Source: Mayfieldus sp038329895 (lineage in GTDB: Bacteria; Actinomycetota; Thermoleophilia; Solirubrobacterales; 70-9). Taken from it: a stretch of 24,136 bases of DNA. The position numbers were made by a program, and so were the translations under genes. A model generated the notes under the pieces. It did not search any database. It saw only the letters and a program-made list of their open reading frames with translations, and was not told where the DNA came from. The stretch spans positions 1-24,136 of the forward strand of contig JBBQNM010000036.1 in NCBI GenBank assembly GCA_038329895.1, written 5' to 3'. This document shows positions 6,558-14,919 of the stretch, piece after piece; within the stretch, counting starts at the first letter, position 1, and each line of letters begins with the position of its first letter.

Positions 6558-6563
6558 TAACAT
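6558..6563 (+). promoter_or_regulatory. Putative -10 hexamer (TAACAT) for pnp
   Basis: TAACAT lies 72 nt before the pnp ATG; an identical hexamer precedes the response regulator gene. The area where a -35 box would fall is occupied by the heptanucleotide array, and no TTGACA-like box is visible. The resulting leader of about 65 nt holds a small hairpin AGAAC-GAGA-GTTCT. It ends with a strong Shine-Dalgarno GGAGGT (6620-6625), 10 nt before the ATG. PNPase leaders are known sites of autoregulation in other bacteria. Confidence 0.35.
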
Positions 6564-6635
6564 CGCCTCCGACAGAGAACGAGAGTTCTTAAAGCGAAAG
6601 GGTCGCCAACCGGGCGGCCGGAGGTAAAAACTTAG

Positions 6636-8888
6636 ATGAGTATGTTTGACGTTAGCCGCGTCTCGGCCGAGGTCGGCGAGAGCGAGATTTCATTCGAGAC
6701 CGGCAAGCTCGCCAAGCAGGCGAGTGGATCCGTGGTCGTGCAGGCCGGGGAAACGATGGTGCTGTGCACCGCCACGATGGGCAATCTGCGAGAGGTCGAT
6801 TTCCTGCCCCTGACCGTCGACGTCGAGGAGCGGATGTACGCCGCGGGCAAGATCCCCGGCTCGTTCTTCCGCCGCGAGGGGCGTTCGGGAGAGAAGGCGA
6901 CTCTGACGGCGCGGATGATCGACCGTCCGATCCGTCCCCTGTTCCCGAAGGGCTGGCACTTCGAGACCCAAATTGTCGCCCAGCCGATGTCGGTGGACCA
7001 GGTCCACCCCTACGACATCCTGGCGATGAACGGCGCCTCGGCGGCGCTGGCGATCTCCGAGATTCCGGTCGCCAAACACGTCGGTGCGGTTCGTATTGGC
7101 AAGCTCGACGGCGACTTCGTCGTCAACCCTGAAGAAGAGAGCCTCGATGAGCTGGAGCTGGACCTGATCGTCGCCGGCACCGACGAGGCGATCCTGATGG
7201 TCGAGGCAAGCGCCAGTGGCGTCAGCGAGGCCGAGATCCTCGACGCCCTCGACATCGCCCACGCCGAGATCAAGAAGATCGTCGCAACGATCGAAGAGCT
7301 GCGCGGTAAGGCCGGCAAGGAGAAGCTTGAGGTCGCCGAGCCAGAGGTCGACGAGGGCCTGCTGGAGGAGATCCGCTCCTCGCACGGGGCGAAGATCGAC
7401 GAGGCCACCTCGGTCCCCGACAAGCTGGCTCGCCAGGAGGCGGCCAAGGCGGTCGAGGAGGAGGTGCTCGAGCAGTACGCAGGCGCCGAGGACGCAGACG
7501 AGCCCGACCCGGAGCGCCGTCAGTCCGTCGAGGCTGCCTTCGCAACGCTTGAGAAGGAGATCATTCGGCGCCGAATCGCGGTCGACAAGAAGCGACCCGA
7601 CGGGCGCGCCCAGGACGAGATCCGCCCGATCGAGTGTGAGGTGGACGTTGCGCCGCGTGTGCACGGCTCGGCGCTGTTCACTCGCGGTGAGACCCAGATC
7701 CTCTCCAACGTCGCGCTGGGCACGAGCCGGATGGACATGCGGCTCGACACGCTCGGGATCGCGACCTCGAAGCGCTTCTGGCATCACTACAACTTCCCGC
7801 CCTTCTCGGTCGGCGAGGCTGGCTTCATGCGCGGTCCGAAGCGCCGCGACATCGGTCACGGTGCGCTCGCCGAGCGGGCTCTGGCGCCGACGATTCCCGA
7901 CGAGGAGAGCTTCCCCTATGTGCTGCGGGTGGTCTCCGAGACCCTGGAGTCGAACGGCTCCTCCTCGATGGGCTCTGTATGCGCTTCATCGATGGCGCTT
8001 CAGGCGGCGGGCGTTCCCGTCTCGGCTCCGGTCGGCGGGGTCGCCATGGGCCTGATCAAGGAGGGCGACGACTACGTCGTCCTCACCGACATCGCGGGCG
8101 TCGAGGACCACCTCGGCGACATGGACTTCAAGGTCGCCGGGACGTCGGAGGGGATAACGGCCCTTCAGATGGACATCAAGATCAGCGGCGTCACCTTCGA
8201 GATCCTGCGCGACGCACTCGAGCAGGCGAACAAGGGACGCCTGTTCATCCTCGACAAGATGGCCGAGGCGATCGACGGCCCGCGCGATCAGCTCTCACCC
8301 TACGCGCCCAGGATCGAGGCGATCCAGATCGACCCCGAGAAGATCGGGGCCGTAATCGGCAAGGGCGGGGAGACGATCCGCGCCCTCTGCGAGGAGTTCG
8401 AGGCCGAGATCGACGTCGACGACGACGGTACGGTGAAGGTCTATGCGACCAGCGGTGAGCTGGTCGAGGCCTGCATTGCCCGCATCGAGTCGATGACCAA
8501 GGAGGCCGAGGTCGGCGACCGCTACGAAGCCGCCAAGGTGGTCAAGACGACCACCTTCGGCGCCTTCATCGAGTTGACGAAGGGCACCGACGGGCTGCTG
8601 CACATCTCCAACGTCAAGCCCGGAGAGCGGGTCGAGACCGTGGAGAGTGTGCTGAAGCCCGGCCAGGAGCTCGACGTGACGGTGGTCGAGGTCGACCGCG
8701 AGCGTGGGCGCATCGGCCTGCGGCTCTCCGACGACCCATCGGTCGAGGGCAAGAGCGCCGAGGAGCTGACCTCGGTTGGTACCGGCAGCGACGGCGGGGG
8801 CCGCCGAGACGGCGGCGACCGGCGCCCGCGACGCGACGGCGATCGCGGCGGTGGACGTCGGCCCGATCGCAGCAGGCGTGAGCGATAG
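6636..8888 (+). CDS. pnp: Polyribonucleotide nucleotidyltransferase (PNPase)
   Basis: PNPase is a trimeric 3'-5' phosphorolytic exoribonuclease. The 750-residue protein has the full domain order. RNase PH domain 1 (about 10-145) contains TARMIDRPIRPLFPKGW; a helical linker domain follows (about 210-315). RNase PH domain 2 (about 325-545) contains MDFKVAGTSEGITALQMDIK. The KH domain has VIGKGGETIR at about residue 570, and the S1 domain (about 627-700) has TTFGAFIELTKGTDGLLHIS. A tail of about 50 residues rich in Gly, Arg and Asp follows and probably adds RNA affinity. The ATG at 6636 is fixed by GGAGGT 10 nt upstream. The end overlaps the M16 peptidase start by 11 nt, as in the pnp-pepR order of other actinobacteria. 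Confidence 0.97.
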   Translation: MSMFDVSRVSAEVGESEISFETGKLAKQASGSVVVQAGETMVLCTATMGNLREVDFLPLTVDVEERMYAAGKIPGSFFRREGRSGEKATLTARMIDRPIRPLFPKGWHFETQIVAQPMSVDQVHPYDILAMNGASAALAISEIPVAKHVGAVRIGKLDGDFVVNPEEESLDELELDLIVAGTDEAILMVEASASGVSEAEILDALDIAHAEIKKIVATIEELRGKAGKEKLEVAEPEVDEGLLEEIRSSHGAKIDEATSVPDKLARQEAAKAVEEEVLEQYAGAEDADEPDPERRQSVEAAFATLEKEIIRRRIAVDKKRPDGRAQDEIRPIECEVDVAPRVHGSALFTRGETQILSNVALGTSRMDMRLDTLGIATSKRFWHHYNFPPFSVGEAGFMRGPKRRDIGHGALAERALAPTIPDEESFPYVLRVVSETLESNGSSSMGSVCASSMALQAAGVPVSAPVGGVAMGLIKEGDDYVVLTDIAGVEDHLGDMDFKVAGTSEGITALQMDIKISGVTFEILRDALEQANKGRLFILDKMAEAIDGPRDQLSPYAPRIEAIQIDPEKIGAVIGKGGETIRALCEEFEAEIDVDDDGTVKVYATSGELVEACIARIESMTKEAEVGDRYEAAKVVKTTTFGAFIELTKGTDGLLHISNVKPGERVETVESVLKPGQELDVTVVEVDRERGRIGLRLSDDPSVEGKSAEELTSVGTGSDGGGRRDGGDRRPRRDGDRGGGRRPDRSRRER

Positions 8889-10161
8889 CAGCCAGCTAAC
8901 CGAGCTCGACTCCGGCGTTCGGGTCGTCACCGAGGCGGTGCCCTCGGTGCGCTCGGTCGCGCTGGGCCTCTGGGTGAGGACCGGTTCGCGCAATGAGACC
9001 CCCGCACAGGAGGGTGTCTCGCACTTCCTCGAGCACATGCTGTTCAAGGGCACCGAGACGCACTCGGCGATCGAGATCTCGGAGATCTTCGACGGCCTGG
9101 GAGCGTCGGTGAACGCGGCGACCGGCAAGGAGACCACCCATCTGAATGGCCGTTTCCTCGACGAGCACACCGAGGAGGCCTTCAAGCTGCTCAGCGAGAT
9201 GCTGCTCGATCCGACCTACGCCGAGGTCGACTCCGAGCGCGAGGTCGTGCTGGAGGAGATTGCGATGTACGAGGACGAGCCGATGGACCGCGTGCACGAT
9301 TTCCTTGCCGAGGCGGTGTTCGGCAAGCACCCACTCGGACGCCGGATTCTCGGCCGCGCCGAGGTGATCGCGTCGGTCCCGGTGCCCGAGATCGCCGCCT
9401 ACCACGATGGCCACTATGTGGCGTCGAACCTGGTCGTCGCTGCCGCTGGGCATCTCGACCACGAGCAGATCTGCGATCTGGCGCAGCGATTCGTCGTCGC
9501 GCCGACACAGGGCGCAGGTGAGTTGAACGGCAGCGGGGCGACCACCGAGTCGCGCCTGCGCTTCCACCAGAAGGACACCGAGCAGTACCACATCTGCTTC
9601 GGTGGGCCTGGGCTGACCCGCGACGACGAGCGTCGCTATGCGCTCGAGGTGTTCGACTCGATCTTCGGCGGCGCCGCCTCCTCGCGGCTGTTCATCGAGG
9701 TTCGCGAGAAGCGTGGCCTTGCATATTCGGTCGGCTCCTACAACGACAAGTACACGGACCTTGGGCTTGTCGCAACCTACGTCGGCACGCGCGAGGAGAA
9801 CGTCGAAGAGGCCTGTGCGGTGATCGCGGCGGAGCTGGAGCGGCTGCGAACCGAGCCCGTGTCCGAGGAGGAGCTTGCGCGCGGCAAGGAGCTCGTCAAG
9901 GGTCGCACCGTTCTCTCCTCGGAGTCGACCGCGTCGCGGATGTCGAGGATCGGCCGCGCCGTCCTCTTCGGGTTGCCGCTCTACTCGCTCGACGAGATCC
10001 TGGCGAAGGTGGACGCGGTCACGGTCGACGACGTCACGGCGCTGTGCGAGGACCTCTACGACCCGCAGCATCTCTCCGCAGCCTGCATCGGGCGCGACGA
10101 GGAGCTTTTCCGCCGTGCGGTCGCAGATGTGGCCGAGCCCTTGGCCGCGGCGAGCAAGTGA
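8878..10161 (+). CDS. M16 family zinc metallopeptidase (PepR / processing-peptidase-like)
   Basis: This M16 peptidase has the inverted zinc motif HFLEH (H49, E52, H53 counted from the chosen start). The third ligand Glu lies in the VVLEEIAMYEDEP block (E126/E127). The C-terminal M16 half is also present, with the R/Y region SSRLFIEVREKRGLAYSVGSY. The 427-residue length fits single-chain bacterial M16B proteins, which act as dimers. The GTG at 8878 is chosen because it gives the normal opening (short tail, then LDSGVRVVTEAVPSVRSVALG). GTG 8851 and an earlier ATG in frame lie within the pnp tail and encode Ala-rich sequence without family support. The pnp-M16 order is conserved in Actinomycetota and Firmicutes. 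The natural substrate is unknown. The stop overlaps dapB (GTGA). Confidence 0.9.
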   Translation: MSDSSQLTELDSGVRVVTEAVPSVRSVALGLWVRTGSRNETPAQEGVSHFLEHMLFKGTETHSAIEISEIFDGLGASVNAATGKETTHLNGRFLDEHTEEAFKLLSEMLLDPTYAEVDSEREVVLEEIAMYEDEPMDRVHDFLAEAVFGKHPLGRRILGRAEVIASVPVPEIAAYHDGHYVASNLVVAAAGHLDHEQICDLAQRFVVAPTQGAGELNGSGATTESRLRFHQKDTEQYHICFGGPGLTRDDERRYALEVFDSIFGGAASSRLFIEVREKRGLAYSVGSYNDKYTDLGLVATYVGTREENVEEACAVIAAELERLRTEPVSEEELARGKELVKGRTVLSSESTASRMSRIGRAVLFGLPLYSLDEILAKVDAVTVDDVTALCEDLYDPQHLSAACIGRDEELFRRAVADVAEPLAAASK

Positions 10162-10829
10162 CTCGAGTCGCCGTTTCGGGCGCCGCGGGGCGGATGGGGA
10201 AGACCGTCTGCGAGGCGGTCGAGAGCGCCGACGACTTGGAGCTGACCGGACGCGCGGACCCGGCGCTGGGGGACGAACTGTCCGCCGTCCTCGGTGGCGC
10301 CGACGTCGTGGTCGACTTCACCACCCCCGATGCGGCCTCCGACAACGTCCGCGCCTGCCTGGAGGTGGGCGTCCACGCCGTGGTCGGAACGACCGGGTTC
10401 GACGTGATGGCGCTTCGCGAGGCGGTGAACGGAGCCGCCGGCGATGCCAACTGTTTCGTCGCTCCCAACTTCGCGATCGGGGCGGCGCTGATGATGCAGC
10501 TGGCCCAGCAGGTTGCCCCGCACATGACCGAGTGCGAGATCGTCGAGCTTCACCACGACCGCAAGCTCGATACCCCCTCGGGCACCGCAATGCGCACCGC
10601 CGAGCTGATCGGCGAGGCAGGCGGCAACGTGCATGAGCCGATCCACTCGGTCCGCCTGCCCGGTTTGGTGGCCCACCAGGAGGTCGTCTTCGGCGGCGAG
10701 GGCCAGACGCTCACGATCCGCCACGACTCCACCGACCGCCACTCGTTCATGCCGGGGGTGCTACTCGCGGTGCGCAAGGTGGGGGAGCTGCCGGAGCGCT
10801 TCACGGTCGGGCTCGAGAGCCTCCTTTGA
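10158..10829 (+). CDS. dapB: 4-hydroxy-tetrahydrodipicolinate reductase
   Basis: DapB reduces 4-hydroxy-tetrahydrodipicolinate with NAD(P)H in the lysine/diaminopimelate pathway. The 223-residue protein has the Rossmann motif VSGAAGRMGK at the N-terminus, VVDFTTPDAA and GTTGF. The catalytic signature ELHHDRKLDTPSGTA contains the His pair, Lys and the SGTA loop. Near the end, GGEGQTLTIRHDSTDRHSFMPGV matches actinobacterial forms. It is about 20-40 residues shorter than many DapB proteins, mainly in the Rossmann half, but no motif is missing. The GTG at 10158 overlaps the M16 stop; an in-frame ATG further upstream lies inside the M16 gene and is rejected. The stop overlaps the TTG of the amidase gene. 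Confidence 0.95.
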   Translation: MTRVAVSGAAGRMGKTVCEAVESADDLELTGRADPALGDELSAVLGGADVVVDFTTPDAASDNVRACLEVGVHAVVGTTGFDVMALREAVNGAAGDANCFVAPNFAIGAALMMQLAQQVAPHMTECEIVELHHDRKLDTPSGTAMRTAELIGEAGGNVHEPIHSVRLPGLVAHQEVVFGGEGQTLTIRHDSTDRHSFMPGVLLAVRKVGELPERFTVGLESLL

Positions 10830-12292
10830 CCGATTTGGCCCGCATGGACGCCACGGCCCAGGCAGATCTGGTCCGGTCGGGCGAGGCGAGCCCCGCCGAG
10901 CTGGTAGAGGCGGCGATCGCTCGCATCGAGGCGAGCAACCCGGAGCTCAACGCGGTCATCCATCCCCTGTTCGAGAAGGCTGTCGAGGAGGCGAAGGGTG
11001 AGCTTCCCGATGGCCCTTTCCGCGGTGTCCCGTTCCTGCTCAAGGACCTGATAGCGCATTCGGCCGGGGACCCCTTCCACGAGGGTATGAAGCACCTGCG
11101 CGATCTCGGCTGGACCGAGGACGCCGACACCGAGCTGGTGCGCCGCTTCCGGGCCGCCGGCTTCGTGATCCTCGGCCACACCAACACGCCGGAGCTTGGC
11201 ATCCTCCCGACAGCCGAGCCGGAGGCCCACGGCGCGACCCACAACCCTTGGGACACAGGGCGCTCGCCAGGTGGCTCGAGTGGCGGCTCCGCGGCGGCGG
11301 TCGCCGCCGGAATGGTCCCCGTCGCGCACGCCAACGACGGCGGCGGCTCGATCCGCATCCCGGCTGCGGCCTGCGGCCTGGTCGGCCTGAAGCCCTCGCG
11401 CGGTCAGGTCAGCCTGGCGCCCGAGTTCGGAGACGTGATGACCGGCTTGACCGTCGAGCACGCGGTGGCACGCTCGGTTCGCGACAGCGCCAGGATCCTC
11501 GACCTGACCCAGGGCGTGGTGGCCGGCGACCCCTATGTGGCGCCGACCCCGCAGCGCCTCTATCTGGAGGAGGTGGGCGCCGACCCCGGCAAGCTGCGCG
11601 TAGGCCTGGCGACCGTGGCGCCCAACGGCCAGTTCGAGGTGCACCCCGACAATGTTGCGGGCGCCGAGGCGGGTGCGCGGCTGCTGGAGTCGCTCGGCCA
11701 TTCGGTCGAGCCGTCGCATCCGGCGGCATTTGACGATCCCGACTACACCGAGCGCTTCATCCAGCGCTGGACAGCCGGGATCGCCTGGAACCTCGACTAC
11801 TGGTCGAGAAAGACCGGGGTGGAGGTCACCGAGGCGGGGGTGGAGGCCTCGACCTGGGCGCTGGCCGAAATGGGGCGATCCTTCAGCGGTCCCGACTACC
11901 TGGGCGCACTGGAGTATCAGCAGCGCTCGGCGCGCGCGACTGCGGCGTGGTGGGAGCAGGGCTTCGACTTGCTGCTGACGCCGACGATGGGCGAGCCGCC
12001 GACACCGCTGGGGGCATTCGATCCCGAGCCGGGCAACCCCGCGTCACCGATCTTCCGCTCCATCCCCACCGCCGGCTTTACGGCCTTCTGGAACTCCACC
12101 GGGCAGCCGGGGATCTCGCTGCCCCTGCACTGGAGCGAGGACGGGCTGCCGATCGGGATTCAGCTCGTCGCCGCCTACGGGCGCGAGGACCTGCTGATCC
12201 GTGTGGCGGCGCAGCTCGAGGAAGCGCAACCCTGGGCCGATCGCCGCCCAGGCGAGGCCGTCGCCCGATCGCAGTCCCCGGCCGCGGGCTGA
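10826..12292 (+). CDS. Amidase signature (AS) family hydrolase
   Basis: This 488-residue enzyme belongs to the amidase signature family, which hydrolyses carboxamides through a Ser-cisSer-Lys triad. All three residues are visible: K73 in PFLLKDL, S151 in GGSSGGS and the nucleophile S175 in DGGGSIRIPAAACGLVGLKPSRG. Spacing matches characterised members. It is not GatA by context, because gatC and gatB are absent, and the C-terminal half resembles general amidases. The substrate cannot be told from sequence. It sits between dapB and dapA, starting at a TTG that overlaps the dapB stop (an ATG six codons later at 10844 is an alternative). Involvement in peptidoglycan or diaminopimelate metabolism is only suggested by position. 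No signal peptide is seen, so it is cytoplasmic. Confidence 0.88.
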   Translation: MTDLARMDATAQADLVRSGEASPAELVEAAIARIEASNPELNAVIHPLFEKAVEEAKGELPDGPFRGVPFLLKDLIAHSAGDPFHEGMKHLRDLGWTEDADTELVRRFRAAGFVILGHTNTPELGILPTAEPEAHGATHNPWDTGRSPGGSSGGSAAAVAAGMVPVAHANDGGGSIRIPAAACGLVGLKPSRGQVSLAPEFGDVMTGLTVEHAVARSVRDSARILDLTQGVVAGDPYVAPTPQRLYLEEVGADPGKLRVGLATVAPNGQFEVHPDNVAGAEAGARLLESLGHSVEPSHPAAFDDPDYTERFIQRWTAGIAWNLDYWSRKTGVEVTEAGVEASTWALAEMGRSFSGPDYLGALEYQQRSARATAAWWEQGFDLLLTPTMGEPPTPLGAFDPEPGNPASPIFRSIPTAGFTAFWNSTGQPGISLPLHWSEDGLPIGIQLVAAYGREDLLIRVAAQLEEAQPWADRRPGEAVARSQSPAAG

Positions 12293-12301
12293 ACGGCGCG
12301 G

Positions 12302-12307
12302 TACCCT
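12302..12307 (+). promoter_or_regulatory. Putative -10 hexamer (TACCCT) for leaderless dapA
   Basis: TACCCT (TAnnnT) ends 7 nt before the dapA ATG at 12315, the distance expected between a -10 box and the transcription start. No Shine-Dalgarno fits between them. This suggests a separate promoter for dapA-rnj with a leaderless message. Confidence 0.4.
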
Positions 12308-12314
12308 GCTCGGG

Positions 12315-13187
12315 ATGTCGGAGCTTCGCGGGGTCCTAACCGCCATGGTCACGCCGTTCCACGAGGACGGCGGAGTCGACGATGCCGGCACGCGACGGTT
12401 GGCGCGGCATCTGGTCGATCATGGCTCGCACGGCCTCGTGATCGCAGGCACGACCGGCGAGGCGCCGACGCTCAGCAACGACGAGAAGCTGGCGGTGTTT
12501 CGCGCTGTTCGCGACGAGCTCTCCGACGAAGCGACGCTGATCCTCGGGACCGGCTCCAACGACACCCTCCACACAGTCGAGTTGACCAAGCTCGCCGCCG
12601 AGGCTGGGGCCGACGCGGCGATCGTCGTTACCCCGTACTACAACAGGCCCAACCGGGCCGGGTTGATCGCGCACTACCACGCGGTCTCCGAGGTCGGGCT
12701 CCCGATCGTCCTCTACAACATCCCGTCGCGAACCGCGCTCAACATGCCTCCGGATCTGCTCGCTGAGCTGGCCGGGATGCCGAACATCGTCGCAGTGAAG
12801 CAGGCGAACGACGACGAGCTGGGGCCGGTCGAAGGCCTCGGCGTGCTGGCGGGCAATGATGGGGTCTTCGGGCGCACGATCGAGTTCGGCGGCGCTGGCG
12901 GGATCCTCGTGGCATCGCACTTGGTCGGACCCCAGATGCGGGAGATGTGGGATGCCGGTCAGGACGGAGACCTCGAAGGGGTGCGTCAGATCGAGGCCGA
13001 GCTTGCGCCCATCTACGAGGCGATGACTGTGACGGCCAACCCGATCCCCGTGAAAGCGGCCTTGAAGATGTTGGGGCTGATCGAGTCCGACGCCCTGAGA
13101 CTGCCGCTGATTCCGGCGACCGAGGAGCAGCGGCAAGCGATCCGCCCAGCGCTAGAGGCGGCCGGGATCCTGGCAGCGGCGGGTTGA
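12315..13187 (+). CDS. dapA: 4-hydroxy-tetrahydrodipicolinate synthase
   Basis: DapA condenses pyruvate with aspartate semialdehyde, the first committed step to diaminopimelate and lysine. The 290-residue TIM-barrel protein has the GTTGEAPTL motif (T46/T47), VVTPYYNRP (Y108/Y109), and VLYNIPSRT with catalytic Y134 and R139. The Schiff-base lysine is K162 in NIVAVKQAN. Positions differ by only about one residue from the Escherichia coli enzyme. The ATG at 12315 is chosen because upstream sequence in the same frame lies within the amidase gene. The dapA-rnj pair is conserved in Mycobacterium and Streptomyces. The stop overlaps the rnj TTG start (TTGA). Confidence 0.96.
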   Translation: MSELRGVLTAMVTPFHEDGGVDDAGTRRLARHLVDHGSHGLVIAGTTGEAPTLSNDEKLAVFRAVRDELSDEATLILGTGSNDTLHTVELTKLAAEAGADAAIVVTPYYNRPNRAGLIAHYHAVSEVGLPIVLYNIPSRTALNMPPDLLAELAGMPNIVAVKQANDDELGPVEGLGVLAGNDGVFGRTIEFGGAGGILVASHLVGPQMREMWDAGQDGDLEGVRQIEAELAPIYEAMTVTANPIPVKAALKMLGLIESDALRLPLIPATEEQRQAIRPALEAAGILAAAG

Positions 13188-14845
13188 GCGGAACCCTGAG
13201 AGTGCTCCCCCTCGGCGGGCTGGGGGAGATCGGCAAGAACATGACCGTCGTCGAGTACGACGGGCGCATAGTCGTGGTCGATACCGGGCTGATGTTCCCG
13301 ACCACCGAGATGCTCGGCATCGACCTCGTCCTACCCGACTTCTCCTATCTGCGCGAGCGCGCCGGCGACATCGAGGCGATCGTGCTCACCCACGGTCACG
13401 AGGATCACGTCGGTGCGCTGCCCTACGTGTTGCGGGAGCTCGGTCACCCGCCGGTCATCTATGGCGGCCTGCTGACCGTCGGCCTCGTTCGCTCGAAGCT
13501 CGACGAGCACAAGCTCGGCGACGCCCCCCTGGAAGAGCTGGAGGCCGGGGAGCGGGTGAAGCTGGGACCGTTCGAGCTCGAGCTGATCCACCTCTCGCAC
13601 TCGATTCCCGACATGCGCGGCGTGCTGCTGAGGACCGAGCTGGGCTCGGTGCTTCTGACCGGTGACTACAAGTTCGACCAGACCCCGGTCGACGGTCGCC
13701 CCGCCGACGTCTCGCGGCTGGCCGAGGTCGGGCGCGAGGGCCTGCTGCTCCTCTGCGGCGACTCGACCAATGCCGACCGGCCGGGCGTTTCCCCCTCGGA
13801 GTCGAGCGTCGGGCCGGCCCTGCTGGAGACCTTCTCCCGCTGCAAGGGGCGGATCATCGTCACCTCGTTCGCCTCCAACGTTCATCGCGTGCAGCAGGCC
13901 ATCGACGCCGCCGTGCAGCTCGACCGGCGGGTCGCCCTGGTGGGGCGCTCGATGCGCAAGAACTTCAACATCGCCTCCAACCTCGGCATGGCGGAGGCGC
14001 CGTCCGGGCTGTTTATCCAGCCGAAGGAGATCGAGGACTTCCCCGACGAGAAGGTGATCGCGATCTCCACCGGCAGCCAGGGCGAGCCGCTGTCGGCCCT
14101 GCGCCGCATGGCCCACAACGACCATCGCGACGTCGAGCTTCACTCCGGCGACACGGTCGTCTTCTCGGCGTCCCCGATCCCCGGCAACGAGCGGGCCGTC
14201 AACGAGACCATCGACCGCATCTTCCAGATCGGCGCCTCGGTGGTTACCGCGTCCGACGCGCCGATCCACGCATCCGGTCACGGCTGCCAGGAGGAGCTGA
14301 AGCTGATGCTCAACCTGACCAAGCCCCGCTACGTGCTGCCCGTTCACGGAGACCACAAGCGCTTGCGCCTTCACGCCGACCTCGCACGATCGGTCGGAAT
14401 CGAGTCCGACCGCGTCTTCCAGGGCGCTAACGGCGTGCCCCTTGAGCTGGACGAATCCGGCGCGCGGCTCGGAGAGGACGTCGGCGCCGGGATGATCTTC
14501 GTCGACGGTGTTGACATCGGCGAGCCCGACGACGTCGCGCTGCGCGACCGCAGGACGATCTCCGCAGACGGCATATTCATCGTCGTCGCGACGGTCTCCT
14601 CCGACGACGGCTCGATGGTTGCGCCGCCCGAAGTCATCTTCCGCGGCGTCCCCTTCCTCGAGGAGGCCGACGGATTGATGGAGGACCTGCGCGACGTTGT
14701 CGAGGACTCGCTCGCCGACGCCGCCCGCCACGAGGTCCGCGAGCTGCCGCTGCTCCAGGAGGACCTCCACGACGACATCGCGGAGTTCGTCTACGAGAAG
14801 CTGCGCCGCCGCCCGATGGTACTTCCGGTCGTCGTCGAGGTTTAG
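13184..14845 (+). CDS. rnj: Ribonuclease J
   Basis: RNase J is a metallo-beta-lactamase/beta-CASP ribonuclease with 5'-3' exo- and endonuclease activity in mRNA turnover and rRNA maturation. The 553-residue length is typical. The start region MSGTLRVLPLGGLGEIGKN matches the family. The zinc motif is HGHEDH (H70, H72, D74, H75), with further motifs LTGDYKFD and HASGHGCQEELKLML and the beta-CASP-end motif PVHGDHKRL. The C-terminal RNase J domain follows. The TTG at 13184 overlaps the dapA stop and gives the family N-terminus; GTG 13202 would cut into it. It ends at a cluster of stem-loops facing a convergent kinase gene. With PNPase and NrnA it makes the window rich in RNA-decay enzymes. Confidence 0.95.
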   Translation: MSGTLRVLPLGGLGEIGKNMTVVEYDGRIVVVDTGLMFPTTEMLGIDLVLPDFSYLRERAGDIEAIVLTHGHEDHVGALPYVLRELGHPPVIYGGLLTVGLVRSKLDEHKLGDAPLEELEAGERVKLGPFELELIHLSHSIPDMRGVLLRTELGSVLLTGDYKFDQTPVDGRPADVSRLAEVGREGLLLLCGDSTNADRPGVSPSESSVGPALLETFSRCKGRIIVTSFASNVHRVQQAIDAAVQLDRRVALVGRSMRKNFNIASNLGMAEAPSGLFIQPKEIEDFPDEKVIAISTGSQGEPLSALRRMAHNDHRDVELHSGDTVVFSASPIPGNERAVNETIDRIFQIGASVVTASDAPIHASGHGCQEELKLMLNLTKPRYVLPVHGDHKRLRLHADLARSVGIESDRVFQGANGVPLELDESGARLGEDVGAGMIFVDGVDIGEPDDVALRDRRTISADGIFIVVATVSSDDGSMVAPPEVIFRGVPFLEEADGLMEDLRDVVEDSLADAARHEVRELPLLQEDLHDDIAEFVYEKLRRRPMVLPVVVEV

Positions 14846-14859
14846 GACCTCAAAAAGAA

Positions 14860-14896
14860 AGCCGCCGGGCTCAAGGGAGGGGGGAGCCCGGCGGCT
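14860..14896 (+). terminator. Stem-loop 1 between rnj and histidine kinase (G-rich loop)
   Basis: This is a perfect 13-bp stem (14860-14872 with 14884-14896) whose 11-nt loop is AAGGGAGGGGG. It begins 15 nt after the rnj stop, preceded by an A-rich stretch (CAAAAAGAAA) that reads as a T-rich tail for minus-strand transcripts. A terminator for the convergent kinase transcript and possibly for rnj is the simplest reading. Confidence 0.6.
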
Positions 14897-14897
14897 G

Positions 14898-14917
14898 CTT
14901 CAGCCCTAGGGCTGAAG
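14898..14917. repeat. Perfect 20-bp palindrome
   Basis: CTTCAGCCCTAGGGCTGAAG is fully self-complementary with no loop and lies 1 nt from stem-loop 1. It could extend the terminator array as a hairpin or be a dimer-binding operator. Its position between two convergent genes makes an operator less likely. Confidence 0.55.
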
Positions 14918-14919
14918 GT

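Noticed and set aside
14898..14917. Palindrome as a transcription-factor operator
   Set aside because: It lies between convergent gene ends with no promoter nearby; a transcript-end function with its flanking stem-loops is more likely.
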